This document shows positions 54,537 to 63,905 of a DNA stretch of 64,000 bases, piece by piece. This DNA is from Bacteroidia bacterium (GTDB taxonomy: Bacteria > Bacteroidota > Bacteroidia > J057). Where the stretch lies: the NCBI GenBank assembly GCA_030430575.1, contig JAUIKF010000043.1:1-64000 (forward strand). Direction: 5' to 3'. Each line of letters opens with the position of its first letter. The first letter of the stretch is position 1. Below the pieces are notes generated by a model, which did no database searches, had not been told where the DNA came from, and saw only the letters and a list, made by a program, of their open reading frames with translations. The position numbers and the translations under genes are program-made.

Positions 54537-55151
54537 CTAGAATGCAAGACCTAGTTGTAGAGAGATTCTCCGATAGCTAACGTCTTCTTCAATTTTGACA
54601 TCATTTCTATTGAAGTAAGATTCGTATATTTCTTGAATTCGATAGCCGCCTGTCAATGTCCATGCGATTCCATAACTCGTATGGATTTTGATGCCTATCC
54701 CTGCGTCGCCCATTAGTCCTCCTTCCAAGGTAGGCGACTGGCGCCAGTCTGTATCTTCAGGAGTAGGGTAAAGGGGAAAATTGTACCCGCCTTGCACGTA
54801 GTAATGAGGCGTCACCCGGCGCTTGAGGAGGTCCCCCCTAAGGTCTACAAATATAGGGAGGAGCGGCCCTCGCGTATAGATGGCAAATCCTATTCCCGCC
54901 CCTACGCTCAGTGAACGGTGAAACTGGTAGCCGTTAATGGTTTGAAAGCTGGCGTTTACGAGGGTGCCATTTATCCAATTTCCTGGATTTCCTCCAATGA
55001 CGAGTCCCATCTGGGTGTAATTTACATAGCCTTTTCCATGATAATCTACAGAAGAGGTGTTTGCGGAAGACTGTGCGGATAAGCTATTGCTACAAGAAGG
55101 TACAATTATTCCAAGCAGCAAAAGGAGTATAATAGGTAATGCCTTTTTCAT
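54537..55151 (-). CDS. Unknown exported beta-rich protein
   Basis: A 204-aa protein with an N-terminal hydrophobic signal (MKKALPIILLLLLGIIVPSC); Cys20 suits lipidation (IVPSC), although a Sec cleavage after SLSAQ is also possible. The mature part has alternating amphipathic strands (FHRSLSVGAGIGFAIY, PHYYVQGGYNFPLY, TSYGIAWTLTGGYRIQ) ending in LQLGLAF, typical of small outer-membrane barrels. No family recognised. It lies 47 bases downstream of the SUMF1-like gene on the same strand. Confidence 0.7.
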   Translation of the reverse strand: MKKALPIILLLLLGIIVPSCSNSLSAQSSANTSSVDYHGKGYVNYTQMGLVIGGNPGNWINGTLVNASFQTINGYQFHRSLSVGAGIGFAIYTRGPLLPIFVDLRGDLLKRRVTPHYYVQGGYNFPLYPTPEDTDWRQSPTLEGGLMGDAGIGIKIHTSYGIAWTLTGGYRIQEIYESYFNRNDVKIEEDVSYRRISLQLGLAF

Positions 55152-55198
55152 AAGATAAGATTTTCTGAAAAGACGAATAGCGACTCATAACTGCTGCA

Positions 55199-56629
55199 TT
55201 AATCCCCCTCTGCTGTCCGCACACATCGAAACCCATAGGCAATGGATCGTGGCCCCCCTGCCCATGCACCATAGGGCCTATAAGCAATCGGGCTATGCGG
55301 ATTGAACTCGCTTGCGGGTTTGTGGTGCTCGTAGTATCCGCCTCCACGATACCCATATCCACCTATTTCTTCATCCCCCTTGGGCCAATCTTCATTTGTC
55401 GCAAAGCCATGGCCACTGAGCGTACCGTCTCCATGAGAACCTTGAAACTCCCTTCCAATAGGGTGGCCGATGCTGACAACGCGTTCCCATAGGCTCCCTG
55501 CCAAATCCATTACCCAATAATAAGAGGCCCCAAATTTCTCCCGCGTCTCATCTGCCAGGTGAGCCTCTTCTGAAGCGCTTGCCAGCGTCAGATTATCGTC
55601 TAATCCTACCCGTCTTTCGACATTGTTTCGGTTAGAGGTTCCCCAGGGGTATTCATGCGCTAGGGGCTCACTTGGTCCGCGACAAGCCTTGGTAAATTCA
55701 AATTCTGTCATCGGCCGCAAACCTGCCCAATCAGCAAATGCACAGCCGTCCTCCCAGCTCACAAAGTTGAGGGGGCGTAAAGGGGCAGTCGCGACATAGG
55801 TATTGCCCATGAGTTTGATGGAACCGCGTGATTCTGCATAACCTCTCCCTGCAAAATTACTTCTGAAATAAGTGGCCGTTGCATATAGGGTGTTGAGGAA
55901 GTCGGTATATTGACCTTGCGTGATTTCGTATTTCATCACGTAAAAGGCCTGATAGCCTTTTGGGAAAGCTGCTGGAATAGGGCCTTTTTGGTCCCCTCTA
56001 TATTGATTTTGACTAGGGTAATAAAGGTTTCCTTTTGCCTTACCGACGATGAGCTCATCTTCTGAAGATATGCGAAATGGAGCTGCCATATCACCTTTAT
56101 TATTCGCCTGATACATGCCTGCAAAATGTAAGGCGGTCGTATCCTTATCCCCGACACTGAATGCGCCTTCAGGCACATAGACCATCTCCAATCCATAAGC
56201 TTTTGCTGAAAAACGGTTTACATTTACCTGTCCGCGAATAGTCGCATCTAGTTGTAACCGTATGGTCCAGCTTACAGGGCCTCTATAGGGTGAGGTGGTA
56301 TAGATAAAACACCCCGTTCCATCCTTGGAAACTTCAATTCTGGGAGGCGGTGCATCCGTTTTATTATTTCTTACTAATGTATGACCATCTGCAAGTAAGG
56401 CTAAGTGGTAGCTGCCTCCAGAAGGAGCTACCAGTTTTCCAAAAACCCAGGCCGCATCGTGATTTTTCGCATTATTCCATGCATTTTCCCAGGAAACTGT
56501 CAGCTGAAGCGAGAGCGCTTTTTCTGGGAAAGTGTGCTGGGTAAGTTCTACTTCTGAAATTCGCAAGTCTGTAGCGACGAGCATAAAAGGGAGTAGCAAA
56601 GCAAGGGTGATCAGGGAAATATGTTTCAT
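55199..56629 (-). CDS. SUMF1/FGE-sulfatase-domain exported protein
   Basis: A 476-aa protein from ATG 56629 (MKHISLITLALLLPF signal peptide). The N-terminal beta domain (about 20-140: ISEVELTQHTFP, SVSWENAWNN-type strands) is typical of Bacteroidota proteins of this kind. It is followed by a SUMF1 (formylglycine-generating-enzyme) fold (about 165-476: MKYEITQGQYTDFLNTLYAT, RPLNFVSWEDGCAFADWAGL, MTEFEFTKACRGP, GFRCVRT). The active-site cysteine pair of true FGE is not seen in the RGGGYYEHHKPASEF region, so it is likely a non-catalytic, GldJ/GldK-like or binding relative. Confidence 0.83.
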   Translation of the reverse strand: MKHISLITLALLLPFMLVATDLRISEVELTQHTFPEKALSLQLTVSWENAWNNAKNHDAAWVFGKLVAPSGGSYHLALLADGHTLVRNNKTDAPPPRIEVSKDGTGCFIYTTSPYRGPVSWTIRLQLDATIRGQVNVNRFSAKAYGLEMVYVPEGAFSVGDKDTTALHFAGMYQANNKGDMAAPFRISSEDELIVGKAKGNLYYPSQNQYRGDQKGPIPAAFPKGYQAFYVMKYEITQGQYTDFLNTLYATATYFRSNFAGRGYAESRGSIKLMGNTYVATAPLRPLNFVSWEDGCAFADWAGLRPMTEFEFTKACRGPSEPLAHEYPWGTSNRNNVERRVGLDDNLTLASASEEAHLADETREKFGASYYWVMDLAGSLWERVVSIGHPIGREFQGSHGDGTLSGHGFATNEDWPKGDEEIGGYGYRGGGYYEHHKPASEFNPHSPIAYRPYGAWAGGPRSIAYGFRCVRTAEGD

Positions 56630-56664
56630 TAGATTGATGGTAAGATGGAGCAATAAGATATAAC

Positions 56665-56693
56665 AAAAACGGGCCATGATCAATCATGGCCCG
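56665..56693 (-). terminator. Intrinsic terminator of typA
   Basis: CGGGCCATGAT and ATCATGGCCCG form a perfect 11-bp stem with a two-base loop and, on the minus strand, run into five T residues. It lies 38 bases after the typA stop. Confidence 0.88.
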
Positions 56694-56730
56694 CCTCCTA
56701 AAGTGTTAAATATTTCTTAAAGTTTTCATC

Positions 56731-58551
56731 TTAGTTCTTTCCTGAACGCTTACGATCGCTTTCCAACAGAAGGATTTTTCGCATACGAATGTTCTGGGGG
56801 GTTACTTCCAAGTATTCGTCGTCACGAATGTATTCCATCGCTTCTTCAAGGGAGAACTTGACAGCAGGCGCGATGCGCATTTTGTCATCAGACCCCGCTG
56901 CGCGCATATTGGTGAGTTTCTTAAGGCGGATGATATTCACGGGGATATCATTGCTTCTTGTATGCTCGCCTACTACTTGGCCCATATAGACCTTTTCTCC
57001 AGGCTCTACAAAGAATTTCCCACGGTCCTGCAATTTATCAATCGCGTAAGGAATGGCTGTGCCTGTCTCATGGGCGATGATGGCGCCTTGATTTCGGCTA
57101 GGCATCTCGCCTTTGTGAGGTTCGTATCCTTGGAATCGGTGAGTGATGATGGCCTCGCCTCCACTAATGTTAAGAGAAGCGGTCCGAAGGCCGATCAGGC
57201 CACGAGATGGAATCGAAAATTCTAGGTGAATCAAATCGCCTTTGGGCTCCATAATCTTCAGCTCACCCTTGCGCTGGCTCACCAGCTCAATGAGCTTGCC
57301 AGATACTTCCTCTGGACAGTCAATCGATAGCAACTCAATCGGCTCATTTTTTTTGCCATCAATCTCCTTATAGATCACTCGAGGCTGTCCTAGTTGTACT
57401 TCATACCCTTCGCGACGCATGGTTTCAATGAGGACTGACAAGTGTAGGATGCCACGACCATAGACCATGAATGAATCCGCAGAATCTGTTTCCTCCACGC
57501 GCAAAGCGAGATTTTTCTCTGTCTCCTTCATCAAACGATCTCTGAGGTGACGAGAGGTGACATAGTCTCCTTCTTGTCCGAAGAATGGCGAATTGTTCAC
57601 GGTAAAGAGCATGCTCATCGTCGGCTCGTCGATGGCGATGGGCGGAAGGCCCTCTGGGACTTCGATGTCAGCCACGGTATCACCGATTTCAAATCCGTCG
57701 AGGCCTGTCATAGCAATCAAATCACCGCAAGGTGCATTTGCAACCTTGGTCTTGCCAAGGCCTTCGAAAGTGAAGAGTTCTTTGATCTTTGATTTCTTAG
57801 GGCTGCCATCGCGCTTGACTAGAGAGACAGGCATGCCTTCTTGCAATTCGCCGCGGGCGATACGTCCAATGGCAATACGCCCGACGAAGGGGCTATAGTC
57901 GAGATTAGTAATCTGGAGTTGAGGGGTGCCTGTGACGATTTTTGGGGCAGGGATATGTTCCAAAATGGCATCCAGAAGGGGGGTGACATCTGTTGTAGGG
58001 TTTTCCCATTCTTCACTCATCCAGCCATGCTTGGCTGAGCCATATAGCGTCGGAAAATCCAATTGCTCCTCCGTGGCGTCCAAGGCGCACATCAGGTCAA
58101 AGACTGCGTCCTGTACTTCGTCAGGACGACAGTTGGGTTTATCCACCTTGTTGATCACAACGATGGGCTTAAGACCAAGGCTGATAGCCTTGTCAAGGAC
58201 GTAGCGTGTCTGAGGCATCGGCCCTTCAAACGCATCCACCAATAGCAAAACGCCATCGGCCATATTAAGGACCCGCTCTACCTCACCGCCAAAGTCGGCG
58301 TGACCAGGGGTATCAATGATATTGATTTTTACATCTTGATAGCGAACAGAGACATTTTTTGACAAAATAGTGATCCCCCGCTCGCGCTCCAGGTCATTAT
58401 TATCCAAAATTAACTCCTTCTTCTCCTGATGCTCCTTAAACAGGCTGCATTGGTACAAAATCTTATCTACCAAAGTCGTCTTCCCATGGTCGACGTGAGC
58501 AATGATGGCAATGTTCCTGAGTGATAACATATCTAATATTTCTTGTCTCAT
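56731..58551 (-). CDS. typA: Translational GTPase TypA/BipA
   Basis: A 606-aa ribosome-associated GTPase. G1 is AHVDHGKT, then the switch RERGITI, G3 DTPGHADFGGE and G4 NKVD, followed by EF-Tu domain 2, domains III and V and the TypA-specific C-terminal domain (MRAAGSDDKMRIAPAVKFSL). The start at 58551 is preferred over the ATG at 58530 because GAGG stands eight bases before it. A TAnnTTTG box is 29 bases further up. It acts in ribosome assembly and stress adaptation. Confidence 0.97.
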   Translation of the reverse strand: MRQEILDMLSLRNIAIIAHVDHGKTTLVDKILYQCSLFKEHQEKKELILDNNDLERERGITILSKNVSVRYQDVKINIIDTPGHADFGGEVERVLNMADGVLLLVDAFEGPMPQTRYVLDKAISLGLKPIVVINKVDKPNCRPDEVQDAVFDLMCALDATEEQLDFPTLYGSAKHGWMSEEWENPTTDVTPLLDAILEHIPAPKIVTGTPQLQITNLDYSPFVGRIAIGRIARGELQEGMPVSLVKRDGSPKKSKIKELFTFEGLGKTKVANAPCGDLIAMTGLDGFEIGDTVADIEVPEGLPPIAIDEPTMSMLFTVNNSPFFGQEGDYVTSRHLRDRLMKETEKNLALRVEETDSADSFMVYGRGILHLSVLIETMRREGYEVQLGQPRVIYKEIDGKKNEPIELLSIDCPEEVSGKLIELVSQRKGELKIMEPKGDLIHLEFSIPSRGLIGLRTASLNISGGEAIITHRFQGYEPHKGEMPSRNQGAIIAHETGTAIPYAIDKLQDRGKFFVEPGEKVYMGQVVGEHTRSNDIPVNIIRLKKLTNMRAAGSDDKMRIAPAVKFSLEEAMEYIRDDEYLEVTPQNIRMRKILLLESDRKRSGKN

Positions 58552-58579
58552 ATTCTGTGCCTCGTTTATAAAAGGCGCG

Positions 58580-58587
58580 CAAAGGTA
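58580..58587 (-). promoter_or_regulatory. -7 box of typA promoter
   Basis: On the minus strand TACCTTTG followed by C, an exact TAnnTTTG match, giving a leader of about 25 bases before the typA start. Confidence 0.55.
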
Positions 58588-58749
58588 CGAAATGTCTTGT
58601 TAATACCCTTGTTTTGATGGAAATAAATCTGGAGGCGTATGAAAGGGAAATATTTTGATTCATTTTCAAAAAAAAACACTTGTGGATAACTTGGCATATT
58701 TATATATTGAGTATGGAAATTATTTCCTGGTCTCATAATACCCTACCCT

Positions 58750-59700
58750 ATGCGCCTATATCTACTTCCTCTTCTGGTATTTTTTCTTAGCATTCCTTCT
58801 CTTTTTGCGCAGGCTCCTTATAACCCCTTTGCCGTGGACAATACGCATTGGGGGATGATTTATAAGCCTCCACTCACCATTCCTCCCTATGAAGATATCT
58901 TTGAGTTCCATACACGTGGAGATACGGTTATAGGTGCATACACCTACCAAAAGGTCTATTATCAGGATATGCGTTCGAAGAATTTAGACTATGATCCTCC
59001 CTGGGTTCCGGTGGATATTCCTCACCTCATGGCCTTGATTAGAGATGATACTATAGCGAGAAAAGTCTATGCAATTCAGCTTGATTCAGCGCGGTGGGCG
59101 TGTGAGTGCCCGCAGGGAAAGGAGTTTTTGCTCTACGACTTCTCTCTGGAAGTGGGGGATAGTGTAAACCTGTGTATAGAGGGGGGAGCAGATACTGTAA
59201 GCGGGGTTTTTTACGCACCTCTTTATCGAGAGCCAGGAGCAAATATTGATAGCGTGAAATATATTCAATTTTCTTATGATTTGGCCTGGGATATCGGGAC
59301 AATATCTGAAGTTTGGGGTTCTGAGCGAGGGCCATTTATTCAGAAACTGACCTCTGTATCGTCTCCACATAGGGGGTATTATTTTTGTCGGACCTCAGGA
59401 GCACCCTTTTGCAATATTCCTGGATTGGCTATTGAAAAATATCTATCATCTCATGTATGGGAAATGGGACCTAATCCCAGCCGAGATCATATCTGGGTGA
59501 GGTGGAAAGGAGTGGGTTTGGATTTGCCTAATCAGGTAGTTCTATATGACCTTCAAAGAAGACCTGTTTTCAACACTTTTTGGACGGGAGCCGAGCCATT
59601 GGAGGTAGATATGAGGCCTTTCACAGAAGGAGTATACATGATCGCTGTGTACAGTGATGATGCGTTTTGGGGGTACCAAAAAGTAGTGGTGGTGCGGTAG
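58750..59700 (+). CDS. T9SS-secreted protein
   Basis: A 316-aa protein with a signal peptide (cleavage near SLFAQ), an unrecognised beta-rich body (about 22-230) with two cysteines near WACECPQGK and a further CNI pair, and a C-terminal T9SS type A sorting domain (MGPNPSRDHIWVRWKG … LYDLQRRPVF … FTEGVYMIAVYSD … KVVVVR). The signal peptide and sorting tail together predict surface exposure or release. It is the first of the cargo genes at the right end of the window, divergent from typA. Confidence 0.8.
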   Translation: MRLYLLPLLVFFLSIPSLFAQAPYNPFAVDNTHWGMIYKPPLTIPPYEDIFEFHTRGDTVIGAYTYQKVYYQDMRSKNLDYDPPWVPVDIPHLMALIRDDTIARKVYAIQLDSARWACECPQGKEFLLYDFSLEVGDSVNLCIEGGADTVSGVFYAPLYREPGANIDSVKYIQFSYDLAWDIGTISEVWGSERGPFIQKLTSVSSPHRGYYFCRTSGAPFCNIPGLAIEKYLSSHVWEMGPNPSRDHIWVRWKGVGLDLPNQVVLYDLQRRPVFNTFWTGAEPLEVDMRPFTEGVYMIAVYSDDAFWGYQKVVVVR

Positions 59701-59909
59701 GTGGAAGTTCGAGCGTTAGATAGTTCAGGGTTTGAGCGTTAAAGAAATAATTTAAGGAAGGGTATTTAGCTAATTACAATGTATAGGCAAGCCTTGCCGG
59801 GCTTTGCCAATGAGGAAGTTCTATCCAATATAACGGATGATCTCCTATCCTATAGCAGCCATAGAAACATCATATATTTTTCCCAATTTTCACTTCTAAG
59901 CCTTTTTGT

Positions 59910-60368
59910 ATGAAAAAGTATGCCTTATTATGCCTCTTGTCTGGAAGCTTATTAGCTATTTCTCAGATGCCTAACTATGACATTTATGACCTCAGAGCCT
60001 TTGCCAGAGACTCTTTGACAGATTCGGTATTCAACAAGACTGTAGACCGCTATTCCAAATTATGGGAAGTACGCTTAAGTCCTCATGGTGATTTTAGCCG
60101 TGCAGCGGATGCGATGTATGAGTATGTGGATGGCTTTAACGAAAATATGACAGCGCGTTATGCTTCTTCTGCTAATTGGCGGGATATAGGGCCGACGGGC
60201 ACTAACTCAACTACCTTTGCCAGTGGCGTGGCATCGAATTGCTGGGCAACCCCACCTTTCCTCAAACGCCTGGTGCCAATGGCTTGCTCGCCCAAGGCAA
60301 GGCTGAGATCATCAATGGTGCCTGGATCGAGCACGCTCGCAACGCCATCTATACCTGGGACGGCGTAG
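59910..60368 (+). pseudogene. 5' fragment of a T9SS cargo gene, broken at about 60220-60230
   Basis: The frame starts with a signal peptide (MKKYALLCLLSGSLLAIS) and reads as a normal mature N-terminus up to about residue 105 (ANWRDIGPTGTNSTTFASG), a motif that in other Bacteroidota proteins opens a beta-propeller/VPS10-like repeat region. After it, the frame turns into improbable protein (CWATPPFLKRLVPMACSPKA) until a stop at 60368. At this spot a different frame becomes coding. The real fragment is therefore about 59910-60225; the rest of the original gene is missing. Confidence 0.75.
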
Positions 60369-62272
60369 ATCACTCCACCACCGCAGGCGGACTGATCATC
60401 GCAAAAAATGCTACCTTTAAGAACAACCGCCGATCCATCGAATTTATGGCCTATCAATCCATCAACGGAGACCCCAACCTCAGCGAGTTTGAAAACTGCA
60501 CCTTTGTCGTGGATGATGACTATCAGGGGAGTGATCCGTTCCTTGCCCACATGACCCTTTGGGGCATTGATGGCTTGGAGATTGAGGGATGCCGTTTTGA
60601 GAATACGATGACGGACGGGACGCTTTTTACCAATTATAATGACCGAGGGACAGGCATTTATGCCATTGATGCAGACTTTGAGGTATTTCCCCTCAGTCCC
60701 ACGCAAAAATGTGTATTCCAAGGCTTAGGATCAGGGATTTATGCAGGGCAAATCGGTTCGCTATCGACGTTTTCAGTGAATGAGAGTGATTTTCTCTACA
60801 ATATTGTAGGGGTCAATGTGCAGGGGATCAAGAATTTTGAAGCGATCGATAATACCATCGAAATAGGTACCAACCCGGCACTTCCACCTATTCCGACAGA
60901 TCCCAATATCCATAAAGGCATATATATCACCCAAAGTTTTGGGTTTGATGTGGAAGAAAACACGATTTGGGGTTCTGAAAACTTTGAGATTAACCCTTCT
61001 ATCAAAGTAGGAATTGAAGCAGATAACTTAGGTCCTACTCATAATGAAATCCATTATAATAACTTGGCTTCACTAGACTTTGGCAACCTCGCAAAAGGTG
61101 AAAATAGGCACGCTACAAATGGGTTAGGACTAGTATATACCTGCAACCAGAATATCGATAATCAATATGATTTTCTGGTAGAGTTTTCACCAAATTCAGA
61201 TCATGGAATAGCATCTGTGCAACAAGTAGATGCTTCTAATGGTGCTAGAAATACCTTTTCTTTTACTGGTGGCACTGGTACAGGGGATTTTATTAATCAG
61301 ATGGATGATGATATTGATTATTACTTTCAGAATCTATATCAGACTACCGAAAAACCAGTTTCTATCTTAAATACAACTTTGATTAGTGTTTCTGGTGCAT
61401 CTACCTACTCCTGTGGAGGTACAGGCACTTCTAGATTAGCAGGAATCAATAAAGAAGATATTCCGGCCCTTATTACTTCCTATCAACACCAACTAGATTC
61501 TTTATTCCAGATTTCTAATCAACATCTTACAATAGAATCTCGTGCTTATACAGCAATCCAAAACGAGATTAGCGATGTAGTCTATCAATTAGTTAAATTA
61601 GAATATCAAAGAGGCACGCGAGTTAATTATGGTCAAATCAGGAAATGGTTAACCCTCCTCAATAATCTATCAGGTGCTTACGCTATGGTAGAGACCTATT
61701 TGGAAGAAGGCAAATGGGCAGAAGGCATGAAGTTTCTAGCCGAAATCCCTCGAAATTATTCCTTATCCCCCACTCAAAAAGAGGACTATCAGGCTTACGT
61801 CAAAGTCAAACAATTGCTGTTTTCACTTCATCAAGAAGACAAAGCTATCTATCACCTATCCCCTACCCAACACCAAGAGTTGGTACACCTAGCCGAAGCA
61901 GACAGTAATCTAGCTGCCATCCAAGCCCGTAATATTTTGGGTCTTATTGCCTATACAGGAATGCAAGTATATGATGGTCAAGAAGGCGTTCCTGTTTCAG
62001 GAATTAATATTAGTGATATGCCACGTCTAAAGCTCTATCCTAATCCTGCCATGAACAAGGTAAATATTCGTTATCATTTGCCACAGGGAATAGAAACAGG
62101 GCTGGTGCAAATAGTTGACATTCAGGGGAATGTGCTATATCAAGAAACTGTGATATCTGAGAACAAGCCTCTTTTGGTCCAGACAGATCACCTAGCGGCA
62201 GGGATGTACCTGTGCCGCCTGATCGTAGACGGGAAATCTAGCCTGAGTAAAAAGCTAGCAATCATCAAATAA
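60239..62272 (+). CDS. T9SS beta-helix surface protein, 5'-truncated
   Basis: This frame (677 aa from TTG 60239) encodes a parallel beta-helix (IIAKNATFKNNRRSIEFMAY, FENCTFVVDDDY, LEIEGCRFENTM, about 25-280), a helical middle (about 400-590) and a T9SS type A tail (KLYPNPAMNKVNIRYHLPQG … QIVDIQGNVLYQ … AAGMYLCRLI … KLAIIK). The protein motif WRGIELLGN already begins at 60224, upstream of any start, so the original gene was longer. The missing 5' part (signal peptide included) was replaced by a fragment in another frame, so the product is probably not exported as it stands. Confidence 0.8.
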   Translation: MLGNPTFPQTPGANGLLAQGKAEIINGAWIEHARNAIYTWDGVDHSTTAGGLIIAKNATFKNNRRSIEFMAYQSINGDPNLSEFENCTFVVDDDYQGSDPFLAHMTLWGIDGLEIEGCRFENTMTDGTLFTNYNDRGTGIYAIDADFEVFPLSPTQKCVFQGLGSGIYAGQIGSLSTFSVNESDFLYNIVGVNVQGIKNFEAIDNTIEIGTNPALPPIPTDPNIHKGIYITQSFGFDVEENTIWGSENFEINPSIKVGIEADNLGPTHNEIHYNNLASLDFGNLAKGENRHATNGLGLVYTCNQNIDNQYDFLVEFSPNSDHGIASVQQVDASNGARNTFSFTGGTGTGDFINQMDDDIDYYFQNLYQTTEKPVSILNTTLISVSGASTYSCGGTGTSRLAGINKEDIPALITSYQHQLDSLFQISNQHLTIESRAYTAIQNEISDVVYQLVKLEYQRGTRVNYGQIRKWLTLLNNLSGAYAMVETYLEEGKWAEGMKFLAEIPRNYSLSPTQKEDYQAYVKVKQLLFSLHQEDKAIYHLSPTQHQELVHLAEADSNLAAIQARNILGLIAYTGMQVYDGQEGVPVSGINISDMPRLKLYPNPAMNKVNIRYHLPQGIETGLVQIVDIQGNVLYQETVISENKPLLVQTDHLAAGMYLCRLIVDGKSSLSKKLAIIK

Positions 62273-62280
62273 TTCACATT

Positions 62281-62304
62281 GGGGGATGTCTTTAGGCATC
62301 CCCC
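62281..62304 (+). terminator. Hairpin terminator after the beta-helix cargo gene
   Basis: GGGGGATG and CATCCCCC form a perfect 8-bp stem with an eight-base loop, followed by the T-rich TTATACTTTT. It covers an upstream ATG (62286) of the next frame, which argues for the later start at 62319. Confidence 0.7.
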
Positions 62305-62318
62305 TTATACTTTTACCT

Positions 62319-63905
62319 ATGTTACAAAAAATACTATTGGGAAGTATTCTTCTTTTTTTAGGCTTAAAATGCCTTCCTCAAACTACCTTTAATCAGTTTC
62401 ATAGATTTGGATTCAAAGAGGTCGAACTACAAGGGGTGATTTCCACAGATTCTGCAATTTATGGTTTGGGACGAGTAGAAGATTTTGCTGGAGTTTCAAA
62501 TTATGGGATCATTTTCATCAAATACGATCTCCAAGGAAACCCACAAAAATGGCATATTATAAAGGATTCCTTAAAGTGGTATGAGGTTCCAACTGGTGAA
62601 CTCCTCCAAACATATGATAAAAATTTTGTAGCAACGGGTAGAGTCGATTATTATAGGAATCCAACCGCTTTAGTTAAAGGTTTTTTTATCAAATATTCGC
62701 CTGATGCTGATGTCCTTTCATATCAAGAATATGAGCCCGATCCCCCCCCCCCAATCTACAATTGGGATATTATGCATTTAGAGGCTATCGCCCAAACACC
62801 TGATAGTGGATTTGTTGTAGTTGGCTCTAGTACAGATAACCCTCAACCTGACATATTGGCCCTGAAATTAGATAAAGAAGGCCATGAAATCTGGCGTAAA
62901 CACTATGGAAGCCCCTTAGTTGAAGAAGGTAAGACCTGCTGGGTGGATCAAAAGGGAGATATTTACATAGGGGGAAAGGAACACAATTTCCCTTTGCCTG
63001 ATCCAGAAAATGTAGGTAGAAATTACCTGATCAAAACGGACGCCCAAGGAGATGTAATCTGGGAATATCGTTCCCCTATTACAGAACTCTATACAGGGAT
63101 ACATGACCTGCTTCAACTTTCAAATGGCGACTGGGCTTTTTTGACCTATGAAGGGGAAGAATATCCACACCCTGGGGATAGTACGCAAATCAATATTGGT
63201 GAATATCGGATGATCGAGTACTTAGATAGCAATTTTAATCGCTTGTGGCAAACCCGCTTGGATGCTATGAGGGATATAGAGAAAATATATGAAATCGAAG
63301 AAACATCTGATGGAGGAATTGTTGCTATAGGTAAACATAGAGATTATGATTCTGTATGGGGGACAAAAATAAATAAGGGTTGGGTTACAAAAGTGTCAGC
63401 CCATGGTGATATTCTTTGGAATCGATATTATAAGCACATCATTGATAGTACAATTGCAGGAAGCTTTTTAGATATCACTGTAGCCCAAGATGAAGGATTA
63501 TATTTAGTAGGAACTATTGACTCCTTCAGAGGAATTCCAATTCAAAATCCTCCCAGTTTTGAAGGCGCCTGGCTCCTCAAGACCGACCAGCACGGCTGCC
63601 TGGTCCCTGGTTGCCACCTCAGCGACGCCATCGATCCCGACAAGGAAAACCTCGGCCGTGTAAAGACCTTCCCAAATCCGGCCTCAGATCACCTCTATGT
63701 GGACTACCAAGCAGATCGGCCACGAGCGGTGCAGGTACGCCTGCTAGACCTCGAAGGGCGGCTGGTGCACCAGACACAGGGGAAAGACCAGTCGATCACG
63801 TATATCTTCCCTCTGGCAGACTTGCCCGCAGGGATTTACCTATTGCAAGTGGAGGTGGAAGGGCGTGTGGTGTATGGGGAGAAGGTGGTAAAACTCCAAG
63901 AGTAG
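62319..63905 (+). CDS. T9SS-secreted repeat protein
   Basis: A 528-aa protein from ATG 62319 (MLQKILLGSILLFLGLKC signal peptide). The body has repeated blade-like units typical of Bacteroidota PQQ-like/SBBP-type propellers (GIIFIKYDLQGN, ILALKLDKEGHEIWRKHYGS, YLIKTDAQGDVIWEYRS, WVTKVSAHGDILWNRYY, AWLLKTDQHGCLVPGC). It ends with a T9SS type A domain (KTFPNPASDHLYVDYQ … RLLDLEGRLVHQ … LPAGIYLLQV … KVVKLQE). The 3' end from about 63560 is distinctly more GC-rich than the rest. Confidence 0.83.
   Translation: MLQKILLGSILLFLGLKCLPQTTFNQFHRFGFKEVELQGVISTDSAIYGLGRVEDFAGVSNYGIIFIKYDLQGNPQKWHIIKDSLKWYEVPTGELLQTYDKNFVATGRVDYYRNPTALVKGFFIKYSPDADVLSYQEYEPDPPPPIYNWDIMHLEAIAQTPDSGFVVVGSSTDNPQPDILALKLDKEGHEIWRKHYGSPLVEEGKTCWVDQKGDIYIGGKEHNFPLPDPENVGRNYLIKTDAQGDVIWEYRSPITELYTGIHDLLQLSNGDWAFLTYEGEEYPHPGDSTQINIGEYRMIEYLDSNFNRLWQTRLDAMRDIEKIYEIEETSDGGIVAIGKHRDYDSVWGTKINKGWVTKVSAHGDILWNRYYKHIIDSTIAGSFLDITVAQDEGLYLVGTIDSFRGIPIQNPPSFEGAWLLKTDQHGCLVPGCHLSDAIDPDKENLGRVKTFPNPASDHLYVDYQADRPRAVQVRLLDLEGRLVHQTQGKDQSITYIFPLADLPAGIYLLQVEVEGRVVYGEKVVKLQE

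Noticed and set aside
60158-60721. 187-codon minus-strand frame over the chimeric junction
   Set aside because: Antisense to clear beta-helix coding sequence; its existence across the junction is coincidental.
62286-62318. ATG 62286 as start of the last cargo gene
   Set aside because: It lies inside the terminator hairpin of the preceding gene and would put a proline-containing stretch before the signal peptide; ATG 62319 is better.
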